Of a DNA stretch of 6,771 nucleotides, positions 1 to 6,527 are shown piece after piece; the stretch's first letter is position 1; each line of letters opens with the position of its first letter. The DNA is taken from positions 1 through 6,771 of the forward strand of contig JAITBJ010000027.1 in NCBI GenBank assembly GCA_031283665.1. The letters are read 5' to 3'. The position numbers were made by a program, and so were the translations under genes. Below the pieces are notes generated by a model. It did no database searches, was not told the DNA's origin, and saw only the letters and a program-made list of their open reading frames with translations. The stretch is from Candidatus Opitulatrix cubana (lineage in GTDB: Bacteria; Actinomycetota; Actinomycetes; Actinomycetales; Bifidobacteriaceae).

Positions 1-1065
1 ACAATTGACAATTCAGATTTAAACTCTGGAACCTTAAACTCTAAAACAGAAATTTTAACAGCGAAAACCTTGCACGAGGGCAAAAAACTATTTGAGATTT
101 CGCGAAATCCGTCTTTGAAAAAGATTGCCGTAATCGGTGGAGGCTATATAGGAGTGGAAGCTGCGTGTGCATTTCGCGAAGCGCGGGATGATATTAAAAT
201 AGACTTATATCAAAGGTCTGATAGCATTTTGAATACTTATTTTGATAAAGAGTTTTCTGCTTTAGGGCAGGAGGAGCTAGAAAAACATAATATAAATGTG
301 ATTTTGAATAGTACACTTGATAGCAGTTCTAAAAACCCCAAAGAATCTAACACTGTTTTTGATTATGATTTAGTAGTTGAAGCTGTAGGGTTCAGGCCAA
401 ATAGCAGCCTAGCAAATGTGGAGAGAATTGAGCGGTCAAATGCTTATAAAGTAAACCCTTATGGACAAACATCTGATTCTGATATTTATGCTATAGGAGA
501 TTGCGCAAGTGTATACAATAATGTTTTGGAAAAAGATGTGAATATGCCGCTTGGTTCTTATGCTACACATAGCGCTATTATTGCAGCTCATCATATAGGA
601 GATACTCTTTTGGGAAGTCAACCAAAGCATAAACATAATGGTTCCCAAGGGGCAAGCTCTGTGAAAGTGTTTGACACTATTTTGTCATCTGTTGGTATGA
701 CTTATAGCATTGCAAAAGAAAAGGCAAAAGAAAAATCCGGAGCAAAAGATAAGTTCGATAAAAACGTTCAATTTGTTGATTTTTCAAATGTGATAAAACC
801 CAAATACCTTACAGCAGAACAAGGGAATGCGCCTATCACCGTCCGATGTGTATTTGAAAAATCAACTTTGAAACTGTTGGGATTTCAAATTGCATGCAGC
901 CAAGATATCACGCCGATTATTCATTTACTATCATTAGCTTTGCAAAATAAAATGACTGCATATGATCTGCGATATTTAGATATGTTTTTCTTGCCGCAGC
1001 TAAATCAGGTTTATAACTTTTTGCAAAGGACGCTCTCATTGGTGATAAAGAATAATGAAGCTTGA
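1..1065 (+). CDS. nox: NADH oxidase-like FAD/NAD(P)-dependent oxidoreductase, 5' end missing
   Basis: This is the C-terminal part (354 residues) of a cytoplasmic flavoprotein of the NADH oxidase / CoA-disulfide reductase / NADH peroxidase family. It most likely reduces O2 to water with NADH. The frame is open from base 1 with no stop, so the start lies upstream. A TTG at 70 is internal and not a credible start, because family-like sequence precedes it. Visible parts, numbered from base 1: the NAD-binding GGGYIG loop at 46-51; VGFRPNSSL at about 129-137; the second FAD motif TSDSDIYAIGDCA at 157-169, with the flavin-binding Asp at 167; then a dimerisation domain from about 213 ending in the family-like LDMFFLPQLN. 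The N-terminal FAD fold and the redox-active Cys near residue 42 lie outside the window, so oxidase, peroxidase and CoA-disulfide reductase cannot be separated with certainty. The gene ends in tandem stops, TGA TAG. Confidence 0.85.
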   Translation, partial: TIDNSDLNSGTLNSKTEILTAKTLHEGKKLFEISRNPSLKKIAVIGGGYIGVEAACAFREARDDIKIDLYQRSDSILNTYFDKEFSALGQEELEKHNINVILNSTLDSSSKNPKESNTVFDYDLVVEAVGFRPNSSLANVERIERSNAYKVNPYGQTSDSDIYAIGDCASVYNNVLEKDVNMPLGSYATHSAIIAAHHIGDTLLGSQPKHKHNGSQGASSVKVFDTILSSVGMTYSIAKEKAKEKSGAKDKFDKNVQFVDFSNVIKPKYLTAEQGNAPITVRCVFEKSTLKLLGFQIACSQDITPIIHLLSLALQNKMTAYDLRYLDMFFLPQLNQVYNFLQRTLSLVIKNNEA

Positions 1066-1071
1066 TAGAGC

Positions 1072-1098
1072 GCGATAGGGGCTGGCATAAGAGCGATA
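1072..1098 (+). repeat. Short direct repeats GCGATA, 21 bp apart, in the nox-UPF0182 gap
   Basis: GCGATA occurs at 1072-1077 and again at 1093-1098, exactly 21 bp (about two helical turns) apart, each near a GAGCG (1068-1072 and 1091-1095). The heptamer TGATAGA also recurs at 1063-1069, 1111-1117 and 1131-1137. The pair lies just upstream of the candidate promoter of the UPF0182 gene, so it could bind a regulator on one face of the helix. The repeats are short and chance is a serious alternative. Confidence 0.25.
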
Positions 1099-1120
1099 AA
1101 GTCTAATTTGTGATAGACTT
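1099..1120 (+). repeat. Inverted repeat AAGTCTA-N8-TAGACTT overlapping the promoter
   Basis: Arms at 1099-1105 and 1114-1120 are perfect 7-bp reverse complements around an 8-base spacer. The right arm contains the candidate -10 hexamer TAGACT. If transcription starts at 1126, the palindrome spans about -27 to -6, a typical repressor position. It could instead fold as a hairpin at the end of the nox transcript, but no T-run follows, so an intrinsic terminator is unlikely. The regulator is not recognised. Confidence 0.4.
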
Positions 1121-1126
1121 ATTATA
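1111..1126 (+). promoter_or_regulatory. Candidate extended -10 promoter, leaderless, for the UPF0182 gene
   Basis: TGA followed by TAGACT (1114-1119) fits an extended -10 of the TGnTAnnnT type. The hexamer ends seven bases before 1126, so the predicted first transcribed base is the A of the ATG. No Shine-Dalgarno-like purine run lies in the 20 bases before the start, which agrees with a leaderless mRNA, common in actinobacteria. No recognisable -35 lies 16-18 bases upstream (1091-1096 reads gagcga). This is inferred from sequence only. Confidence 0.45.
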
Positions 1127-4110
1127 TGGCTGATAGAAATGATAACATTAATGAAATCCTCAACTCTTTTTTAGGGGCAAATAAGAGCGGCAATTCTGCT
1201 TCACAATTTGTTTCAAAATTGAATAATAGAACTCCAAGACCAAAAAAGCCTTTAAGCAAAGGCGGTAAATTATTGGCTTGGGCTATTAGCATTTTAACGG
1301 TTCTAGCTGTGATATTTATTTTATGTTCATCATTTTACACTGATATACTTTGGTATTCACAAGTAGGATTTTTGCAAGTTTTATTTACTCAAATAGGGCT
1401 TGCTGGTGGTTCATTTTTGGTAGCATTTATTTTCGCAAGTGTAATTGTTTATATATCTGCAGAGTTCTCATATTCTATGAAGCCTGATGTCCAGATAACA
1501 AATCCAGCAAGCAAATCTATTAGAGCGGTGATAGAAAAATATAGACGCAGAATCTTTTTAGTAGTGTCTGTGTTTATTGGTTTGATCTGTGGAATAAGCG
1601 TGATACCTCATTGGTCTGAACTGCTTCTAGGTCTAAATAGCACACCATTTGGAAAGACTGATCCGCAGTTTGGACTTGATATATCTTTTTATGTTTTTCA
1701 GCTTCCAGCCTTGCAAGTGGTAGTTTCTCTACTTTCAAAAATAGGATTTTTCACGCTTGCAGTGGTTGCTATAATTCAGTTAATTTATGGCGGTTTCAAT
1801 TTTGCTAATAAAACAATAACGCTAACTCGCGGTGCAAAAATCACTTTAACAGTTTGGATTATGATATTTGCAGTTTTGAATATAATTCAAGTTATTTTCT
1901 CATCGTTTTCAATTTTGACACAGTCTAATTCAAGAGCCACTGGTGCTGATTACACATCTATTCATGCTATTTTGCCGTCCTATTATATAGGCATTGCTGC
2001 AATTGCTATTGTGGCAGCAAGTTTAACTATTTTGGTGGTTCGTGGAAAAATTAAAGTGCCACTAATTGTGAGTGCTGCATCTATCATCGCAGCGGTTTTA
2101 GCGTTCACAGCTTACCCAGCGGTAGTAAACTCTTTTATGGTAAATCCTAATGCACAGGAGCTTGAAAACCAATATATTCAAAGAAGTATTGAAGCTACAA
2201 AAGATGCTTATGGTCTGAATAATGTAGACATTCAGCAATATAATGCGACCACCACTGCTAAACCAGAAGCTCTAAAAAAAGATGCTGAGACTGCTGCACA
2301 AATTAGGCTGCTTGACCCACAAGTGGTAGCTCCTACATTTAGACAGCTTCAGCAGAATAAGCAGTATTATAATTTTGTGGACACTCTTGCAGTTGATAAA
2401 TATACTTTGAACGACACTTCTCGTGATACGCTTATTGCTGCTAGAGAGATTAATTTAGCAGGAAATGATCAGCGAAATTGGGTAAATGATCATACTGTTT
2501 ATACTCACGGCTATGGTGTGGTAGCAGCATACGGAAATAAAGTGACGCAGGACGGAAATCCGCTTTTTTATGAAAAGGATTTGCCGCCGTCAGGAGATTT
2601 ATCAAGTGTGGAAAGATATGAACCACGTATTTATTTTTCACCAAACTCTCCTGATTTTTCAATAGTTGGAGCTCCCAAAGGCACTGTTGCTTGGGAGTTT
2701 GATTATCCATCAGAAAAATCAGGCACACCGCAAACTACTACTTATGAGGGAAACGGCGGACCAGAGCTGACAAATATCTTTACAAAATTAGCTTATACTA
2801 TTAGATTTGCATCGTATCAAATGCTTTTCTCTGATAGAGTAAACCAATCTTCACAGGTTTTATATTATAGAGACCCATCTCAAAGAGTGAAAATGGTAGC
2901 ACCGTATTTGACTCTTGACGGAAGAGTTTATCCTGCTGTGGTGGACGGTCGCGTAAAATGGATTTTAGACGGATATACCACTTCTGCAAATTACCCTTAT
3001 TCGCAGACTACTGATTTATCATCTATTACTCAAGATTCTATTACAGAGACTTCTCATTCTATAACAGGCTTGAACGGCGGAGCTGCAAATTATGTTTCTA
3101 ATAGTGTAAAAGCTACTGTAGATGCGTATGATGGAAGCGTCAATTTATATGCTTGGAATCCTGATGACCCTATTTTGAAATCATGGGAGAAGATTTTCCC
3201 TGCCACCGTGAAGCCGATATCAGATATTTCAGGAGACCTAATGAGTCACATTCGCTATCCGGAAAATCTTTTCAAAATCCAAAGGTCGCTGCTTACAAAA
3301 TATCACACACCTGATGCTTCACAGTTTTTCTCTGGCGAGGATTTTTGGCATGTGCCTGATGACCCTACTATGCAAAACACAGCAGAATCTGACGCTCCGC
3401 AGCCTCCTTATTATTTGACACTTTCTATGCCTGGTGAAAAAGAGCCGATATTTTCTTTAACATCTACATTCATTCCAGGCGGAAACTCATCTCGAGAAAT
3501 CTTAACTGGTTTTTTGTCAGCAGATTCTGATGCTGGAAACAAAAAAGGTGTGGTTGGTCCAAATTATGGAAAGCTCCACTTGCTTGAGCTGCCAAAAAAC
3601 ACTACAGTTCCTGGACCTGGACAGGCGCAAAATAATTTCAACTCCAACCCTACAATTTCACAGGCGCTAAATCTTTTGCAGTCGGGAAGTTCAAAAATTA
3701 CACGAGGAAATCTTTTGACGCTGCCGCTTGGAGGGGGGCTGATATATGTCCAGCCTGTTTATGTGCAGTCATCAGGTCCTACATCTTTTCCTCTTTTGAG
3801 AAAAATACTTGTGACATTTGGAGACTCTGTAGGATTTGCAGACACTCTTGATGAGGCGCTTTCACAGGTTTTCAAAACTAGCGGCACTGTAAACTCTAGC
3901 TCCACAGAACCAGCTGCTAATGCTGATCAAAATCAAACTAATAAAAATGATAATAGCACAGGACTTGATGAGATAAACAAATTGAAAGCTCAATTAGAAA
4001 AAGCTCAGAGTTTATTTAATCAGGCAAATGATGCTTTGAAAGCTGGCGATTTTGCAAAATACGGAACTCTCCAGCAAGAGCTTTCACAGCTTCTATCGTC
4101 TATTGAATAA
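1126..4110 (+). CDS. UPF0182 (COG1615) family integral membrane protein
   Basis: A full-length 994-residue member of an uncharacterised membrane protein family found across actinobacteria, at the usual length of about 900-1000. ATG 1126 is the first possible start, because an in-frame TAG lies at 1114. The cytoplasmic N-terminus has a basic stretch (about 38-48) before seven predicted helices near 49-69, 93-112, 142-162, 199-222, 240-262, 284-305 and 311-333. This leaves residues 334-994 outside the membrane. Family blocks seen: DPQFGLDISFYVFQLP (179-194), LLDPQVVAPTFRQLQQ (395-410), VYTHGYGVV (458-466), the WILDGYTTS region (612-620), NSVKATVDAYDG (659-670) and NLLTLPLGGGLIYVQPVYV (862-880). 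A Ser/Asn/Gln-rich linker (918-945) leads to a C-terminal helical, probably coiled-coil segment (947-994). No catalytic motif is recognised and the biochemical role is unknown. Its own promoter seems likely; the same strand and short gaps also allow read-through from nox. Confidence 0.95.
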   Translation: MADRNDNINEILNSFLGANKSGNSASQFVSKLNNRTPRPKKPLSKGGKLLAWAISILTVLAVIFILCSSFYTDILWYSQVGFLQVLFTQIGLAGGSFLVAFIFASVIVYISAEFSYSMKPDVQITNPASKSIRAVIEKYRRRIFLVVSVFIGLICGISVIPHWSELLLGLNSTPFGKTDPQFGLDISFYVFQLPALQVVVSLLSKIGFFTLAVVAIIQLIYGGFNFANKTITLTRGAKITLTVWIMIFAVLNIIQVIFSSFSILTQSNSRATGADYTSIHAILPSYYIGIAAIAIVAASLTILVVRGKIKVPLIVSAASIIAAVLAFTAYPAVVNSFMVNPNAQELENQYIQRSIEATKDAYGLNNVDIQQYNATTTAKPEALKKDAETAAQIRLLDPQVVAPTFRQLQQNKQYYNFVDTLAVDKYTLNDTSRDTLIAAREINLAGNDQRNWVNDHTVYTHGYGVVAAYGNKVTQDGNPLFYEKDLPPSGDLSSVERYEPRIYFSPNSPDFSIVGAPKGTVAWEFDYPSEKSGTPQTTTYEGNGGPELTNIFTKLAYTIRFASYQMLFSDRVNQSSQVLYYRDPSQRVKMVAPYLTLDGRVYPAVVDGRVKWILDGYTTSANYPYSQTTDLSSITQDSITETSHSITGLNGGAANYVSNSVKATVDAYDGSVNLYAWNPDDPILKSWEKIFPATVKPISDISGDLMSHIRYPENLFKIQRSLLTKYHTPDASQFFSGEDFWHVPDDPTMQNTAESDAPQPPYYLTLSMPGEKEPIFSLTSTFIPGGNSSREILTGFLSADSDAGNKKGVVGPNYGKLHLLELPKNTTVPGPGQAQNNFNSNPTISQALNLLQSGSSKITRGNLLTLPLGGGLIYVQPVYVQSSGPTSFPLLRKILVTFGDSVGFADTLDEALSQVFKTSGTVNSSSTEPAANADQNQTNKNDNSTGLDEINKLKAQLEKAQSLFNQANDALKAGDFAKYGTLQQELSQLLSSIE

Positions 4111-4143
4111 TTCAAAAAATATGATAAACTAAAAATATAATTT

Positions 4144-4163
4144 ATTTGCCGATATTAGCAAAT
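4144..4163 (+). repeat. Palindrome ATTTGC-N8-GCAAAT upstream of the nucleotidase gene
   Basis: Arms at 4144-4149 and 4158-4163 are perfect 6-bp reverse complements with an 8-base spacer. The site ends inside the expected -35 region of the promoter at 4179-4187, so it covers about -50 to -31 from the predicted start point. That suits an operator or activator site. As a terminator for the UPF0182 gene it is weak: the stem is short and AT-rich, and no T-run follows. The binding protein is not recognised. Confidence 0.4.
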
Positions 4164-4178
4164 TGAGAAAATATAAAT

Positions 4179-4187
4179 TGTTATAGT
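4179..4187 (+). promoter_or_regulatory. Candidate extended -10 promoter of the 5'-nucleotidase gene
   Basis: TGT followed by TATAGT (4182-4187) is a good extended -10. Transcription would begin near 4192-4194, giving a 5' leader of about 16-18 bases that contains the ribosome binding site. No clear -35 consensus lies at 4159-4164 (caaatt), where the palindrome arm overlaps. The UPF0182 gene has the same extended -10 layout. Confidence 0.5.
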
Positions 4188-4198
4188 AAAAATTTTTT

Positions 4199-4205
4199 GA
4201 AGGGA
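4199..4205 (+). promoter_or_regulatory. Ribosome binding site for the 5'-nucleotidase gene
   Basis: GAAGGGA ends four bases before ATG 4210, a strong Shine-Dalgarno match at slightly short spacing. An in-frame TGA at 4198-4200 overlaps it, so ATG 4210 is the only sensible start. It is the only clear ribosome binding site before any of the three starts in this window. Confidence 0.75.
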
Positions 4206-4209
4206 AATT

Positions 4210-4290
4210 ATGAAAAAATTAGTATATTTTGTTGTGGCTTTATGCCTTTTTGCAGCTCCTGCATTTTTTGCAGCTGAAAAAAGTTTAGCA
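4210..4290 (+). other. Sec signal peptide of the 5'-nucleotidase
   Basis: Residues 1-27 show a basic n-region (MKK), a hydrophobic core (about 4-21) and a polar stretch ending in SLA, with Ser at -3 and Ala at -1. Cleavage after A27 is most likely. No lipobox Cys is present at the cleavage site: the only Cys is C12 inside the core. Anchoring therefore depends on the C-terminal signal and not on a lipid. Confidence 0.8.
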
Positions 4291-6501
4291 GCTGGTGATC
4301 CACAAGTTGGTGCTACACAAACTATAAACATTTTAGATATTAACGACTTCCACGGGCGAATCACAGGAGACTATGCAGGAGATAAACCTACTAATGATGC
4401 TACATGGCTTTTCGGAGATAAAATAGCAAGCTTGAGAGCACAAAATCCTGATGGCACAGTTTTTGCGTCAGGAGGAGATAATGTGTCAGCATCACTTTTC
4501 ACATCTTTTATTCAAGATGATAATCCTGCTATTGACGCATTAGGTGCAGCAGGTTTAGATGTGTCTGTGGTGGGAAATCACGAATTTGATAAAGGCACTG
4601 ATGATTTGAAAAATAGAATTATTCCTCGTGCACAGTGGACTTATTTAGCAGATAATGTTTATAAAAAAGGCACTACAGAACCTTATTTTGCAAATCCTGG
4701 CAATCTATATAAAGTGATTACGAAAAAAGGCATCAGGATTGGATTTGTAGGCTCTGTGACAGCAGAAACCCCTGCATCGGTGGCTCCGGCTAACATTAAG
4801 GATGTGGATTTTGGTGATCCTGTAGATGCTGTGAATAAACAGGCTAAATATCTGAAAGATAATAATTTAGCAGATGTGATAGTGGCGCTTTATCATGAGG
4901 GTGCTGGATGCTCTGATAATCCGTCAGATGGCTCTGATTATTGCTCGTCTATTGACAACGCAAAACAGCGCTTTCCAATTTTCGGCAAAATTGTGAATCA
5001 GACTTCGCCTGATGTGGCAGCAATTATCACAGGGCACACACATAGAAAATATGTTTGGGCTGATGCGTCGCATAATAATAGAATTGTAATGCAAACAGGA
5101 TGCTATGCTGCAGCTGTAGGAGATATTACTCTAAATGTGAATGATAGCACAATGGCGGTCACTTCGTCTTCAGGGCGTGTAGAAGATAAAAAGCAGTTTC
5201 CTACACCCATAAATAAGGCTGATTATAATGCTTATAGAAGCAGTTCTGTTTCTACTTATCCAACAGTTCAAGCTGTAGCTAATGTGGCAGATGCTGCCCA
5301 GGCTTATGCTGATCAAGTAGGCTTGACACCTATTGCATCTTTGCCTGCTCCAATCACTCGCGGACTTTCAGGATGCACTTGGGTTAGCAGCGTTTATACA
5401 TGCGACCCTACAAAGCAAACTGAAAACAGAGCAGAGGAATCTTCCGTGGGTCATTTAGTAGCTGATGCTATGAGCGATTATGTTACAAAACACACGCAAT
5501 ATAAAATAGATTTAGCAGTTTTTAATCCGGGCAGTTTGAGAACAGATGCTTTGCCAGATGCTAACGGCAAGTTTACTTATGGAAATGCTGTAGGGATTCA
5601 GCCGTTTGCAAATGAATTATATAATGTGAAAATGACAGGCGCCAATTTGAAAGCAATTCTTGAGCAGCAGTGGCAAACTGATTCACAAGGTCAGCGCCCA
5701 ACTAGAAAGTATTTAGCGCTCGCATTGAGTAGGGGATTTTCTTACACAGTAGATACGCTAGACCCTGATGCAGCTCCTGGAGGTCATGTGCTGACAATGA
5801 GTTTAAACGGTAAACCAATTGAAAATAATAAGATTTATAATGTTTTGACTACATCATTTTTATCAGAGGGCGGCGACAATTTTAGAGCGTTTACTAATGG
5901 GCAGCCTACTGATGTAGGACTAGTAGACACTAATGTGTTTACAGAGGCTATCAAAGCAGGTGGCGTGAATAATAAGATTTATCCACCGTATTATAGATCG
6001 GGCGTAGCAGCTAGTGGAAAGCTAAATGCAAACTATAAAACAGGTGATAAAATAAATGAGACTATTTCACATTTGAATATGTTTTCTACAGGCGCACAGC
6101 AGGATGATATTGTTTATACTTATATAGATTACCAAATAATAGGAACGTCTACTGTTGAAAATCAATCAAATTCTGTTTCATCCGCACGAGGTGCTGCTCC
6201 TTCTCCTTATGACACTAATGCGGGGTATTCTCAAATTAGTCAGACAATTCCTGATAACATTCAAACAGGCGACCACGAAATAAGATTTGTGGCGCTACCA
6301 TCACAAACTGTTGTTTCACAGCATGTTCATATTGTAAACACAAACCCTAATCCAGGTCCAAATCCTTACCCTGATACAGGTTTGAGCACAGTGCAAGTTT
6401 ATATTCTGATTATGTTATTACTAACTGCAGGCGGCTCTTTATTTGCTGTTACTAGAAGAGCTGCTACTAGAAATGTTGTTAGAAAAAATCATAATTTGTA
6501 A
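4210..6501 (+). CDS. Secreted, wall-anchored metallophosphoesterase / 5'-nucleotidase (UshA/NucA type)
   Basis: A 763-residue exported enzyme expected to hydrolyse extracellular 5'-nucleotides (or nucleotide sugars or cyclic nucleotides) to nucleoside and phosphate. A signal peptide covers about residues 1-27. The calcineurin-like metallophosphoesterase domain (about 37-320) shows the two-metal site: DFH (D46, H48), GGDN (D90), GNHEFD (N123, H124, D127), YHEG (H229) and GHTH (H276, H278). By analogy with UshA, H124 and D127 form the catalytic His-Asp pair. The 5'-nucleotidase C-terminal domain (about 370-600) shows ESSVGHLVADA, NPGSLR (439-444, R444 for phosphate), PFANEL (F466) and TSFLSEGGDNF (F550, D556); the two Phe residues would stack the base. 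Cys pairs C234/C245 and C389/C398 could form disulfides. Residues 610-710 are an extra extracellular segment without a recognised fold, followed by an Asn/Pro linker and the YPDTG sorting signal. The exact substrate is not deducible. Supply of phosphate and nucleosides is the likely role. Confidence 0.93.
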   Translation: MKKLVYFVVALCLFAAPAFFAAEKSLAAGDPQVGATQTINILDINDFHGRITGDYAGDKPTNDATWLFGDKIASLRAQNPDGTVFASGGDNVSASLFTSFIQDDNPAIDALGAAGLDVSVVGNHEFDKGTDDLKNRIIPRAQWTYLADNVYKKGTTEPYFANPGNLYKVITKKGIRIGFVGSVTAETPASVAPANIKDVDFGDPVDAVNKQAKYLKDNNLADVIVALYHEGAGCSDNPSDGSDYCSSIDNAKQRFPIFGKIVNQTSPDVAAIITGHTHRKYVWADASHNNRIVMQTGCYAAAVGDITLNVNDSTMAVTSSSGRVEDKKQFPTPINKADYNAYRSSSVSTYPTVQAVANVADAAQAYADQVGLTPIASLPAPITRGLSGCTWVSSVYTCDPTKQTENRAEESSVGHLVADAMSDYVTKHTQYKIDLAVFNPGSLRTDALPDANGKFTYGNAVGIQPFANELYNVKMTGANLKAILEQQWQTDSQGQRPTRKYLALALSRGFSYTVDTLDPDAAPGGHVLTMSLNGKPIENNKIYNVLTTSFLSEGGDNFRAFTNGQPTDVGLVDTNVFTEAIKAGGVNNKIYPPYYRSGVAASGKLNANYKTGDKINETISHLNMFSTGAQQDDIVYTYIDYQIIGTSTVENQSNSVSSARGAAPSPYDTNAGYSQISQTIPDNIQTGDHEIRFVALPSQTVVSQHVHIVNTNPNPGPNPYPDTGLSTVQVYILIMLLLTAGGSLFAVTRRAATRNVVRKNHNL
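6367..6498 (+). other. C-terminal cell-wall sorting signal with YPDTG motif
   Basis: Residues 720-763 of the nucleotidase have the three-part layout of a sortase substrate: a pentapeptide (Y720-P-D-T-G724), a hydrophobic segment (about 728-746) and a basic tail (RRAATRNVVRK). An Asn/Pro-rich stretch (711-719) precedes it as a probable wall spacer. A sortase would cut between T723 and G724 and join Thr to peptidoglycan. The first position is Tyr where LPXTG has Leu, and the second is Pro where the class E motif LAXTG has Ala. Confidence 0.8.
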
Positions 6502-6527
6502 ACTCTAATATATGCAAAAAAAGAGTT
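6501..6527 (+). repeat. Inverted repeat around the sortase start codon
   Basis: AACTCT (6501-6506) and AGAGTT (6522-6527) are perfect 6-bp reverse complements with a 15-base loop that holds the ATG at 6512. It begins at the last base of the upstream stop codon. In mRNA it could present or mask the start of the sortase gene, but the stem is short and the loop long, so chance is likely. Confidence 0.2.

Noticed and set aside
70..72. TTG as the start of the first gene
   Set aside because: The frame is open back to base 1, and the protein would lack the N-terminal FAD fold and active-site Cys; the gene is simply cut by the window edge.
436..648. Minus-strand open frame of 70 codons inside nox
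   Set aside because: It lies wholly antisense to a well-supported coding region, has no family resemblance and no clear ribosome binding site.
1120..1125. TATTAT directly before ATG 1126 as the -10 box
   Set aside because: It matches the consensus, but transcription would start about seven bases inside the coding region; TAGACT with TGn fits the start codon better.
2450..2989. Two minus-strand open frames (92 and 62 codons) inside the UPF0182 gene
   Set aside because: Both are antisense to blocks conserved in the UPF0182 family, and their translations look like random shadow sequence.
4144..4200. Rho-independent terminator after the UPF0182 gene
   Set aside because: The 6-bp AT-rich stem is not followed by a T-run. 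The T-rich stretch at 4193-4198 is 30 bases further on, downstream of a promoter-like element.
4155..4364. Minus-strand open frame of 69 codons over the nucleotidase start
   Set aside because: It overlaps the nucleotidase promoter, signal peptide and metal-binding motif in antisense; no support for a real protein.
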